Assembly: GCA_051654865.1 (NCBI GenBank)
Contig: JBOFYV010000068.1
Location: 124,001-188,000 of the forward strand
Direction: 5' to 3'
DNA: 64,000 nucleotides
Source of the DNA: JBOFOR01 sp051654865
GTDB taxonomy: Bacteria; Bacillota; Clostridia; Peptostreptococcales; Peptostreptococcaceae
The notes under the pieces are model-generated. The model saw only the letters and a program-made list of their open reading frames with translations. It was not told the DNA's origin and did no database searches. Shown here piece after piece: positions 18,178-26,049 of this stretch. Made by a program: the position numbers and the translations under genes. Each line of letters opens with the position of its first letter. The stretch's first letter is position 1.

Positions 18178-18546
18178 ATGAATATAGAAAAGATGGTAGA
18201 GATTGGGTTGTTGTTTGAACAATATAAAGAATTATTAACTGATAAACAAAGAGAGATTGTCTCAATGTATTATGAAGATGATTACTCATTAGGTGAAATC
18301 AGTGAAAATTTAAATGTATCAAGGCAAGGTGTATACGATACATTAAAACGTTCAGAAAAAATACTAAAGGAATACGAAAGTAAACTACATTTAGTATTCA
18401 AACATCAAGAACAGGAAAAATTCGTCAAGAGTATTACAGATAAAATTGTTGACATTAAACAAGATTTATTGCAAAATAGAGATTGTGCTAATTTAATCCC
18501 TAAGCTAGAAAACATAGAAGATATATGCAGGGAGATGTTAAAATGA
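18178..18546 (+). CDS. ylxM: YlxM family SRP-associated DNA-binding-like protein (UPF0122)
   Basis: 122 residues with a sigma-70 region 4-like helix-turn-helix: LLTDKQREIVSMYYEDDYSLGEI, then NLNVSRQGVYDTLKRSEKIL. The family is known as a partner of the SRP, where it stimulates Ffh/FtsY GTPase activity in some bacteria. Its stop codon overlaps the ffh start (ATGA at 18543), which indicates translational coupling. The helical C-terminus is unremarkable. Confidence 0.92.
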   Translation: MNIEKMVEIGLLFEQYKELLTDKQREIVSMYYEDDYSLGEISENLNVSRQGVYDTLKRSEKILKEYESKLHLVFKHQEQEKFVKSITDKIVDIKQDLLQNRDCANLIPKLENIEDICREMLK

Positions 18547-19895
18547 TATTTGAAGGATTATCTGATAAACTACAAGGAGCACTTAGTAAGTTAAAATCTA
18601 AAGGAAAACTTACTGAAAAAGATGTAAAAGACGCTATGAGAGAAGTTAAACTTGCGCTTTTAGAAGCGGATGTTAACTTTAAAGTAGTTAAGGACTTTAT
18701 AAAAAAAGTTCAAGATAGATGTGTTGGACAAGAGGTAATGGAAAGTTTAACTCCTGCACAACATGTAATTAAAATAGTTAATGAAGAACTAACAAGTTTA
18801 ATGGGTGATACTGCTAGTAAAGTTATGATATCATCTAAACCACCAACAGTAATAATGATGGTAGGGTTACAAGGTGCTGGTAAAACAACTACATCTGGTA
18901 AGCTTGGAGGTTATTTTAAAAAGCAAGGTAAGAGACCTTTACTTGTTGCATGTGACGTTTATAGGCCAGCGGCTATAAAGCAGTTACAAGTTGTTGGAGA
19001 AAAGTTAGATATACCAGTATTCAATATGGGTGATAAGGAAAGTCCAGTTAATATAGCGAAAGCAGGATTAAGTCATGCTATAAAAAATAACAATGACTTA
19101 GTAATAATAGATACAGCTGGTAGACTTCATATAGATGAAACTTTGATGGATGAGTTAAAGTCAATTAAATCTGAAGTTAAGCCGCATGAAATACTTTTAG
19201 TAGTAGACTCTATGACAGGTCAAGATGCAGTTAATGTTTCAGAAAGCTTTAATGAAGCACTTGGTGTAGATGGAGTAATACTAACTAAGCTAGATGGAGA
19301 TACTAGAGGTGGGGCGGCACTTTCAATAAGAGCTGTAACACAAAAGCCTATAAAGTTTATAGGGATGGGTGAAAAATTAGATGATTTAGAACCTTTCCAT
19401 CCAGATAGAATGGCTTCAAGAATATTAGGTATGGGTGATATCCTAAGCTTAATAGAAAAAGCCCAAGAAAGTATTGATTTAGATAAAGCTAAGGAATTAG
19501 AAATGAAAATTAAGAAACAAGATCTTGATTTTGAAGATTTCTTAGAGCAAATGGAACAAATTCAAAATATGGGTCCTCTTGATAAAATCTTAGGAATGAT
19601 GCCAGGTATGGGTAATATAAAAGACCAACTTGGTGATGTAGATTTAAATGGAAAAGAAATGAAAAGAACAAAAGCAATTGTTCAATCAATGACTATAGAA
19701 GAGAGAAGAAACCCAGGTATATTAAATGCTTCTAGAAAGAAAAGAATAGCTAGAGGTAGTGGTACTACAGTACAGGATGTAAACAGGCTGATTAAACAAT
19801 TCAATGAAATGAAGAAAATGATGAAGATGTTTACAGGCTCACAAAAAAGTATGAAGAAAAGGGGCGGTTTTCCCGGACTTCCTTTCTTTAAATAA
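18543..19895 (+). CDS. ffh: signal recognition particle protein Ffh
   Basis: 450 residues from ATG 18543 (MIFEGLSDKLQGAL, the conserved N-terminus; AGGGAG precedes it). The NG GTPase domain has GLQGAGKTTT (~107), DTAGRLHID (~195) and TKLDGDTRGGAAL (~250). The Met-rich M domain (~300-445: GMMPGMGNI, RIARGSGTT, MKKMMKMF) binds SRP RNA and signal sequences. The SRP RNA gene itself is not in this window. Confidence 0.97.
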   Translation: MIFEGLSDKLQGALSKLKSKGKLTEKDVKDAMREVKLALLEADVNFKVVKDFIKKVQDRCVGQEVMESLTPAQHVIKIVNEELTSLMGDTASKVMISSKPPTVIMMVGLQGAGKTTTSGKLGGYFKKQGKRPLLVACDVYRPAAIKQLQVVGEKLDIPVFNMGDKESPVNIAKAGLSHAIKNNNDLVIIDTAGRLHIDETLMDELKSIKSEVKPHEILLVVDSMTGQDAVNVSESFNEALGVDGVILTKLDGDTRGGAALSIRAVTQKPIKFIGMGEKLDDLEPFHPDRMASRILGMGDILSLIEKAQESIDLDKAKELEMKIKKQDLDFEDFLEQMEQIQNMGPLDKILGMMPGMGNIKDQLGDVDLNGKEMKRTKAIVQSMTIEERRNPGILNASRKKRIARGSGTTVQDVNRLIKQFNEMKKMMKMFTGSQKSMKKRGGFPGLPFFK

Positions 19896-19928
19896 ATTAT
19901 AGACAAAAATATTTCGGAGGTGACTGTA

Positions 19929-20195
19929 ATGGCAGTTAAAATAAGATTAAAAAGAATGGGATCTAACAAAAAACCTTTCTACAGAATAGTAGTTGCGGAT
20001 TCTAGATCTCCAAGAGATGGAAAATTCATAGAGGAAATAGGATTCTACAATCCAGTTTCTCAACCAAAGCAAGTTAAAATAAATGATGAGAAAGCTGTAA
20101 AGTGGTTATCAAATGGTGCTCAACCAACTGATACAGTTAAGACTTTATTAGTTAACAACGGTGTTATGGAGAAATTCGAAGCTTCTAAGAAATAA
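19929..20195 (+). CDS. rpsP: 30S ribosomal protein bS16
   Basis: 88 residues from ATG 19929 (MAVKIRLKRMGSNKKPFYRIVVADSR). The ATG is chosen over an in-frame GTG at 19920 because TCGGAGGTGA covers that GTG and the product then has the universal S16 N-terminus. It is a 30S assembly protein. It lies between ffh and khpA, as in other Firmicutes. Confidence 0.97.
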   Translation: MAVKIRLKRMGSNKKPFYRIVVADSRSPRDGKFIEEIGFYNPVSQPKQVKINDEKAVKWLSNGAQPTDTVKTLLVNNGVMEKFEASKK

Positions 20196-20221
20196 TTAAA
20201 TTCTTATTAGGAGATGAGTAT

Positions 20222-20449
20222 ATGAGAGAGCTAGTGTTGGATATAGCGAAAGCTCTAGTAGATAATCCTGAAGCTGTAGTTGTTGAAGAAACTAAAGAAA
20301 AGGATGAAATAATTCTAAAACTTAAAGTTTCTGAAGATGATATGGGTAAGGTTATCGGAAAGCAGGGCAGAATAGCTAAAGCTATAAGAACTGTCGTTAA
20401 ATCTGCTGCAATTAGAGAAAATGTAAAAGTTTCTCTTGAGATAATATAA
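20222..20449 (+). CDS. khpA: KH-domain RNA-binding protein KhpA
   Basis: 75 residues, a single KH domain with the GKQGR-type loop (MGKVIGKQGRIAKAIRTVVKSAA). KhpA (YlqC) forms a complex with KhpB/Jag in related bacteria and binds RNA with effects on cell division and elongation. It sits 26 bp after rpsP with GGAGATGAG as ribosome site. Confidence 0.93.
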   Translation: MRELVLDIAKALVDNPEAVVVEETKEKDEIILKLKVSEDDMGKVIGKQGRIAKAIRTVVKSAAIRENVKVSLEII

Positions 20450-20451
20450 AG

Positions 20452-20480
20452 AGGATTAGGTATATACCTAATCCTTTTTG
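20452..20480 (+). terminator. intrinsic terminator after khpA
   Basis: Perfect 11-bp stem AGGATTAGGTA / TACCTAATCCT followed by TTTTTG. Confidence 0.85.
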
Positions 20481-20553
20481 TATATAATCCCAAGGATAAA
20501 AGCTTAATATATACATAAAATAGACTTAACTTAAAGCATAAGGAGAAGTACTA

Positions 20554-21066
20554 ATGAATAAGGTAACGCATTTTAAAATAGGAAAAATAGTAAACACTCA
20601 AGGTTTAAAGGGTGAAGTTAGAGTATATTCTTATACAGATGACATATATAGATTTGATGAATTAGAAACTTTCTACTTAGGTAAAGACTTAGAAACTGAG
20701 TGGGTAGTAGAAAAAGTAAGATACAAAGGTAATATGGTAATAATGAAAATAAAAGGTATCGATAGAGTTGAAGATGCTGAAAAATTAAGAGATAAATTTA
20801 TGTATGTTTCAAGAGAAAATAGTAGAGAATTAGAAGAAGAAGAATATTTCATATCAGATATGATTGGTTTAGAAGCATACACTGTAGATGGAGAACATAT
20901 AGGTAAGTTACAGGAAGTTCTTCAATATGCAGCTAATGATGTATATGTAATAAAAGGAAATGAAGGACAAGAATATTTAATACCGGCATTAATGAAGTTT
21001 GTTCCTACTATAGATATGAATGAGAGAAAAATGATAATAGACCCTATTAAGGGTATGTTAGATTAG
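20554..21066 (+). CDS. rimM: ribosome maturation factor RimM
   Basis: 170 residues. The N-terminal beta-barrel starts FKIGKIVNTQGLKGEVRV and a C-terminal PRC-barrel follows (YFISDMIGLEAYTVDGEHIGKL, ending PTIDMNERKMIIDPIKGML). It assists 30S head assembly together with S16 (rpsP) and S19. It is 8 bp upstream of trmD, with which it is normally paired. Confidence 0.96.
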   Translation: MNKVTHFKIGKIVNTQGLKGEVRVYSYTDDIYRFDELETFYLGKDLETEWVVEKVRYKGNMVIMKIKGIDRVEDAEKLRDKFMYVSRENSRELEEEEYFISDMIGLEAYTVDGEHIGKLQEVLQYAANDVYVIKGNEGQEYLIPALMKFVPTIDMNERKMIIDPIKGMLD

Positions 21067-21074
21067 GTGATATT

Positions 21075-21767
21075 ATGAGATTTCACATAATGACTCTTTT
21101 CCCGGAGATATTTAATTCATATATGAATGAAAGTATAATGAAAAGAGCAGTAGAAAAAAATATAATTGAAGTAAATGTATATAACATAAGAGATTTTTCA
21201 ACTAACAAACATAAAAAGGTAGATGACTATCCATTTGGAGGGGGAGCAGGAATGGTAATGACTCCACAACCCATATATGATACTTATAAACATATAATAG
21301 ATACTCATAATATACAAAATCCTAGAGTTATATATTTAACTCCTAAGGGGAAAGTACATAATCAATCTATAGCAGAAGAATTTTCAACAGTAGAAGACGT
21401 AATACTATTATGTGGTCATTATGAAGGTGTTGATCAGAGAATAATAGACTTAATAGTTACTGATGAAATATCTATAGGGGATTATGTATTGACTGGAGGA
21501 GAACTTCCAGCACTTATTTTAATCGATTCAATATCAAGGCTAATACCTGGGGTATTAAGTCAAAATGAATCTTTTGAAGAAGAATCATTTAAGGATAATC
21601 TATTAGAGTATCCGCATTATACAAGGCCAAGGGAGTTTATGGATTGCAAGGTACCAGATGTTTTATTATCTGGAAATCATAAACATATAGAACAGTGGAG
21701 AAATGACGAATCTATTAGAATAACTAAAGAAAGAAGACCGGATTTGTATAAAAAAGCTTGTAAATAA
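21075..21767 (+). CDS. trmD: tRNA (guanine37-N1)-methyltransferase
   Basis: 230 residues of the SPOUT family. It methylates G37 next to the anticodon and prevents +1 frameshifting. Conserved elements are MTLFPEIFNSYMNESI at the N-terminus, YPFGGGAGMVM (~55), the knot region LLCGHYEGVDQRI and ISIGDYVLTGGE (~110-140). It follows rimM and precedes rplS with a new promoter between them. Confidence 0.97.
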   Translation: MRFHIMTLFPEIFNSYMNESIMKRAVEKNIIEVNVYNIRDFSTNKHKKVDDYPFGGGAGMVMTPQPIYDTYKHIIDTHNIQNPRVIYLTPKGKVHNQSIAEEFSTVEDVILLCGHYEGVDQRIIDLIVTDEISIGDYVLTGGELPALILIDSISRLIPGVLSQNESFEEESFKDNLLEYPHYTRPREFMDCKVPDVLLSGNHKHIEQWRNDESIRITKERRPDLYKKACK

Positions 21768-21786
21768 ACAATAAATGTAGTATAAT
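21758..21786 (+). promoter_or_regulatory. promoter of rplS
   Basis: TTGTAA, a 17-bp spacer and TATAAT; the -35 overlaps the end of trmD. The predicted transcript start (~21793) lies just before the L19-type leader. Confidence 0.6.
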
Positions 21787-21810
21787 TTTAGATGTTGAAA
21801 AAAAATAAAC

Positions 21811-21852
21811 GGGCATTCCTCTGCTTACAAAATGAGGTAATTAAGAATGTCT
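21811..21852 (+). promoter_or_regulatory. L19-type ribosomal leader upstream of rplS
   Basis: GGCATTC pairs with GAATGTC (one G-U) around an inner CCTC/GAGG helix, ending 22 bp before rplS. Position and shape match the known Firmicutes L19 leader, through which L19 represses its own mRNA. The assignment is by eye; a covariance-model search would decide it. Confidence 0.55.
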
Positions 21853-21874
21853 ATGATACTAGGAGGACTTAGAA

Positions 21875-22219
21875 ATGAACGAAATATTAAAATCATTAAA
21901 CAAAGATCAATTAAAGAATGATGTACCTAACTTTGGACCTGGGGACACTGTAAAAGTACACGTTAAAATAGTTGAAGGTAAGAGAGAAAGAATACAGGTA
22001 TTCGAAGGTGTTGTTTTAAAGAGACAAGGTGGAGGAATACAAGAAACTTTCACAGTTAGAAAGATATCTTTCAACGTTGGTGTAGAAAGAACTTTCCCAG
22101 TTAACTCACCAAGAATAGAAAAGATAGAAGTAACTAGAAAAGGTAAAGTAAGAAGAGCTAAGTTAACTTACTTAAGAGGTAGAGTAGGTAAAGCTGCTAA
22201 GATAAAAGAAGCTAGATAA
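21875..22219 (+). CDS. rplS: 50S ribosomal protein bL19
   Basis: 114 residues. The family hallmarks FGPGDTVKVHVKIVEGKRERIQVFEGVV and RAKLTYLRGRVGKAAKIKE are present. The protein lies at the 30S-50S interface. AGGAGGA precedes the ATG. It is followed by a strong terminator. Confidence 0.98.
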   Translation: MNEILKSLNKDQLKNDVPNFGPGDTVKVHVKIVEGKRERIQVFEGVVLKRQGGGIQETFTVRKISFNVGVERTFPVNSPRIEKIEVTRKGKVRRAKLTYLRGRVGKAAKIKEAR

Positions 22220-22238
22220 TTAAACCTTACTATAAATT

Positions 22239-22273
22239 AAAGGACTGATATATCAGTCCTTTTTTACGTATTA
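22239..22273 (+). terminator. intrinsic terminator of rplS with ACGTATTA tail
   Basis: A 10-bp stem AGGACTGATA / TATCAGTCCT is followed by TTTTTTACGTATTAGG. The ACGTATWA sequence directly after the T-tract recurs at four other places in this window. Confidence 0.85.
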
Positions 22274-22329
22274 GGAAACTATATTACCTCACAAATTGTG
22301 GATAAGTAAATTAGATATAGTTATATTAA

Positions 22330-22411
22330 GGTACTCCTCGTGAGTAAAAAAGTTTTTGAGCAACGGACGAAGTCGTTGGCGACATAAGCGAAACGAATTT
22401 TTACGTATTAA
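22330..22411 (+). repeat. GC-rich hairpin island in a 356-bp intergenic gap
   Basis: The rplS-rbgA gap is otherwise AT-rich. This block holds TACTC-CTCGT-GAGTA, then CAACGGAC-GAA-GTCGTTG (a stem with one bulge), then GCGACATAAGCGAAACGAA, and ends with TTTTTACGTATTA, the same tail seen after intrinsic terminators. No ORF crosses it. It looks like a structured or repeat-derived element; I cannot assign it to a known family. Confidence 0.5.
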
Positions 22412-22574
22412 GATATTATATAAAAATAGCAAAACATTTAGTTTAAAAAGAATTTATAAGACAAATAATAGTAGTGTAACAAGCAATAATAATTAGATAA
22501 GAAAATTATCTTATGCTATAATAGAAAAGTTGAAATAAATAAAGCTTAATGATTGCACATAAAGGAGTGATAGT

Positions 22575-23486
22575 ATGGCAAGAGGCGATAAAATGAGAGC
22601 TAACTATGATGAATATCTAAGAGATGATAATTTACATATAAACTGGTATCCGGGACATATGAAAAAGACAAGAACTCTAGTTAAAGATAACCTAAAGCTA
22701 GTAGACGTTGTTGTAGAATTATTAGATGCTAGAATACCATTTAGTAGTAAAAACCCTGATATAGATGAACTAGCAGGTAACAAACCAAGAGTAGTTATAT
22801 TAAATAAAAGTGATTTAGCAGATAGGGCTAAATTAGATAAATGGATAAAATACTACAAGGATAAAGGAATAAAAGCTATACCAGTAGATACTATGAAGGG
22901 TATAGGATTAAATAAGTTAATAGATGAATGTAGAAATGCAACTAAAGATAAAATGGACTTATTAAAAGAAAAGGGTAGGAAAGAAAGACCTATAAGAATT
23001 ATGATAGTAGGAGTACCAAATGTAGGAAAATCTTCTATCATAAACAGATTAACAGGTAGAAAGAGTGCTGTTACAGGAGATAGACCAGGGGTTACCAAAG
23101 GTAAGCAATGGGTAAGATTAAAAGGAAACTTAGAGTTATTAGATACTCCAGGTATACTTTGGCCTAAATTTGAAGATCAACAAGTTGCTTTAAACTTAGC
23201 ATTCTGTAGAGCTATAAAAGATGAAATACTAGATGTTGATACATTAGCTTTAAGATTAATAGCTAAACTAATGGAAATAGAACCTGAAAAATTAAAAACA
23301 AGATATAAGTTAGAAGAGTTAGGTGAATCTGATATAGAAACTATGGATATGATAGGCTATAAAAGAGGCTTTGTAACAGGTAGAAAAGAGCTTGATTATA
23401 CTCGTATAGCAACAACTGTTCTAAATGAATTTAGAGATGGTAAAATAGGAAAGATAAGCTTAGAAGTACCAGACGATATAAAATAA
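22575..23486 (+). CDS. rbgA: ribosome biogenesis GTPase RbgA (YlqF)
   Basis: 303 residues, a circularly permuted GTPase: G4 LNKSDLAD (~78) precedes G1 GVPNVGKSS (~150) and G3 DTPGILWP (~193). The WYPGHMKKTR signature lies near residue 25. It acts late in 50S assembly. Compared with B. subtilis RbgA the N-terminus has ~20 extra charged residues. ATG 22575 follows AAAGGAGTGA at good spacing, so the extension looks real. Confidence 0.95.
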   Translation: MARGDKMRANYDEYLRDDNLHINWYPGHMKKTRTLVKDNLKLVDVVVELLDARIPFSSKNPDIDELAGNKPRVVILNKSDLADRAKLDKWIKYYKDKGIKAIPVDTMKGIGLNKLIDECRNATKDKMDLLKEKGRKERPIRIMIVGVPNVGKSSIINRLTGRKSAVTGDRPGVTKGKQWVRLKGNLELLDTPGILWPKFEDQQVALNLAFCRAIKDEILDVDTLALRLIAKLMEIEPEKLKTRYKLEELGESDIETMDMIGYKRGFVTGRKELDYTRIATTVLNEFRDGKIGKISLEVPDDIK

Positions 23487-23500
23487 ATATTATTAAATAC

Positions 23501-23556
23501 AAAATGAAGTTCATAAAATAGATTATTCTATTTTGTGAACTTCATTTTATTTTTTT
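23501..23556 (+). terminator. strong intrinsic terminator of rbgA
   Basis: A ~20-bp near-perfect stem (AAAATGAAGTTCATAAAATAG with its complement at 23528-23548) followed by an AT-rich T-run. Confidence 0.85.
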
Positions 23557-23647
23557 ACTTATAAAAGGATAAAACTTTAATTACTACACAAAATATAAAA
23601 ATATGTTTATAAATAAAAAAATTATTTTATTTATTGTAAAATTTAAA

Positions 23648-23662
23648 TATATTTTGAAAATT
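23648..23662 (+). promoter_or_regulatory. probable CodY box at the brnQ promoter
   Basis: TATATTTTGAAAATT matches the CodY consensus AATTTTCWGAAAATT with three mismatches and lies two bases before the -35. CodY (encoded at 33.8 kb) represses branched-chain amino acid uptake in related bacteria, so the site is functionally sensible. Confidence 0.5.
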
Positions 23663-23663
23663 G

Positions 23664-23692
23664 TTGACATTGCAAAAATTACTATATATAAT
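23664..23692 (+). promoter_or_regulatory. consensus sigma-A promoter of brnQ
   Basis: A perfect TTGACA, a 17-bp spacer and a perfect TATAAT, ~68 bp upstream of the start codon. Such a strong promoter is usually held under repression, consistent with the adjacent CodY-like site. Confidence 0.85.
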
Positions 23693-23759
23693 ATGAAAAT
23701 ATAAAATAAAACATTAAATAAAGTTAAAAATTAATTTATAACGATAGAGGAGAAATAAG

Positions 23760-25061
23760 ATGAATAAAAAGAACAAAGACATAGTAGTTGTAGGATTTGC
23801 ATTATTCGCTATGTTTTTTGGAGCTGGAAATTTAATATTTCCACCATACTTAGGCGTGGCATCAGGAAATCAATGGATAATAGGATTTGCCGGATTTGTA
23901 TTAGCTGACGTAGGATTAGCATTACTTGCTATACTTGCAGCAGCTAAATGCAAAGGTCAAATTAGTAATATACTAGGAAGAGCAGGGAAAAATGTTGCTA
24001 TAATTTTAGGTTCAGCTATAATGATATGTTTAGGCCCATTATTAGCAATACCAAGAACTGCAGCTACAACTTTTGAAATGGGTGTATCACCTATATTTAG
24101 TGGATTTAGCCCAATTTTATTTTCAATTATATTTTTTGTGGTAGTTTTAGTATTAACTATAAAACCGTCAAAAGTTGTAGATATAATCGGTCAGTTTTTA
24201 ACGCCAGCATTATTAGTGGCTTTAGCAGTGCTAATAATAAAAGGTATAATTTCACCACTTGGAGAAATAAGTTCTACTCCAATAATAGAAAATGTATTTT
24301 CAAATGGAGTTAGTCAAGGATATCAAACTATGGATGCTTTAGGTGCTGTAGCACTTTCTACAGTTGTAATACTATCTTTATCTAATAAAGGATATAAAGA
24401 TGAAAATGAAAAAATAAAATTAACAGTAAAAGCAGGTTTAGTAGCAGGATTAGGATTATGCTTAGTATACGGTGGTTTGACGTATTTAGGAGCGACACTG
24501 TCTAAAGTGTATGGATTAGATATATCTCAAACTACACTTACGGTTGAGATGACAGCTATGTTATTAGGACAACCGGGTAAAATAATATTAGCCATAATAG
24601 TTACACTAGCATGTTTAACGACTGCTATAGGTCTTACATCTGCAACTGGAGAATACTTTAATAAATTAAGTAATGGAAAAATAAAATATGAAACAATTGT
24701 AATTGTTGTATGTGTATTTAGTGCGGTAGTATCAAACTTTGGAGTGAGTACAATCATAAAGTTCTCAGGTCCAGTATTAGATATGATATATCCAGCCACA
24801 ATTGTATTAGTTTTAATGACTTTAGTAGGAAAACACATTAAAAATGATAATGCTTTTAAAGCAGCTACTTATATGGCTTTATTTATAAGTATATTAACAG
24901 TTGTAAATAACTTAGGTATTAGTATTCCTATAGTTACAAAATTACCTTTTGCTTCATTAGGATTTAATTGGATAACACCTGTTTTAATTGCAGGTATAAT
25001 AGGCAATTTTATACCATTAAGAAGAATAAACAATAGAAATAAAATAGATAGAGTGGGTTAA
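23760..25061 (+). CDS. brnQ: branched-chain amino acid carrier BrnQ (LIVCS family)
   Basis: 433 residues with about 12 hydrophobic segments. The N-terminal signature FALFAMFFGAGNLIFPPYLG is diagnostic of LIVCS transporters, which import Leu, Ile and Val with Na+ or H+. It is monocistronic: its own promoter upstream and a terminator directly downstream. It sits between rbgA and rnhB, which are neighbours in many Firmicutes, so it appears to be an insertion into that conserved order. Confidence 0.95.
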   Translation: MNKKNKDIVVVGFALFAMFFGAGNLIFPPYLGVASGNQWIIGFAGFVLADVGLALLAILAAAKCKGQISNILGRAGKNVAIILGSAIMICLGPLLAIPRTAATTFEMGVSPIFSGFSPILFSIIFFVVVLVLTIKPSKVVDIIGQFLTPALLVALAVLIIKGIISPLGEISSTPIIENVFSNGVSQGYQTMDALGAVALSTVVILSLSNKGYKDENEKIKLTVKAGLVAGLGLCLVYGGLTYLGATLSKVYGLDISQTTLTVEMTAMLLGQPGKIILAIIVTLACLTTAIGLTSATGEYFNKLSNGKIKYETIVIVVCVFSAVVSNFGVSTIIKFSGPVLDMIYPATIVLVLMTLVGKHIKNDNAFKAATYMALFISILTVVNNLGISIPIVTKLPFASLGFNWITPVLIAGIIGNFIPLRRINNRNKIDRVG

Positions 25062-25063
25062 TA

Positions 25064-25102
25064 AAAAAATCGTTGATTAAAATCAACGATTTTTTACGTA
25101 TA
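25064..25102 (+). terminator. intrinsic terminator of brnQ with ACGTATAAG tail
   Basis: Stem AAATCGTTGATT / AATCAACGATTT followed by TTTTTTACGTATAAG; the tail after the T-run matches that of the rplS terminator and extends into a shared AAACTAT. Confidence 0.85.
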
Positions 25103-25236
25103 AGAAACTATGATAAAGAGATGGAGATTTGTATATAATAATTTATTAAAAAATAAATTAAAAAAATATATTAATGTTATAATAATACGGTGAAATTATA
25201 AATACTATCATAAAACAGTAAACAGAGGAGAAAATT

Positions 25237-26004
25237 ATGAAAGATAAAAGTGTAAAAGAAATAAAAGAAATAATAGAGACTTTAAGTATAGATAAATATT
25301 TAGAATATATAGAAATACTAAGGAGTGATGAAAGAAAGTCAGTACAAGCCCTAGCTTTAAAATTAGCTAAAAGATTAGATGCTATTAGAAGAGAGGAAGA
25401 AAGACTAGAGATTATAAATGCTTTTGAGAATGATGGGTATGAAAAAGGATACTTATATATTGGTGGTATAGATGAAGCAGGTAGAGGGCCGCTTGCAGGA
25501 CCTGTGGTAGCATCTGTAGTAGTATTCAAGCAAAATACAAAAATAGAAGGCATAAATGATTCTAAAAAATTAAGTGAAGCAAAACGTGAAGAATTATTTG
25601 ATATTATTAAAGAGCAAGCTCTAGATTATGGAATAGGAATAGTAAATAATGAAGAGATAGATGAATTTAATATATTAAATGCTACATATATGGCAATGAA
25701 GAAAGCTATAAACTGTTTAGAAAAAGCTCCAGATTATTTACTTGTAGATGCAGCAACAATACCAGGAATAGAAATAGATCAAAAGCCAATTATAAAAGGT
25801 GATTCTAAATCTATATCAATAGCAGCAGCGAGTATATTAGCTAAAGTTACAAGGGATCATATAATGTATGCATATGATGAAATGTATCCAGAATATGGAT
25901 TTAAAGCACATAAAGGATACGGGACAAAAGAACATTATGAAGCTATAGAAAAACATGGAATAACTACGATACATAGAAAAAGCTTTCTTAAGAATGTGCT
26001 ATAA
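25237..26004 (+). CDS. rnhB: ribonuclease HII
   Basis: 255 residues. It removes ribonucleotides from RNA-DNA hybrids. The catalytic motif GIDEAGRGPLAGPVV is at ~77-91 (Asp79, Glu80), with NDSKKLSE (~108), VDA (~170) and a C-terminal HKGYGTKEHYEAI. About 75 residues of charged helix precede the catalytic domain, as is usual in Firmicutes RNase HII. GAGGAG precedes the ATG. Confidence 0.96.
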   Translation: MKDKSVKEIKEIIETLSIDKYLEYIEILRSDERKSVQALALKLAKRLDAIRREEERLEIINAFENDGYEKGYLYIGGIDEAGRGPLAGPVVASVVVFKQNTKIEGINDSKKLSEAKREELFDIIKEQALDYGIGIVNNEEIDEFNILNATYMAMKKAINCLEKAPDYLLVDAATIPGIEIDQKPIIKGDSKSISIAAASILAKVTRDHIMYAYDEMYPEYGFKAHKGYGTKEHYEAIEKHGITTIHRKSFLKNVL

Positions 26005-26049
26005 TAAAAATTAAGAGAAAATATAATTAATAATATTGGGGTGAAAAAT

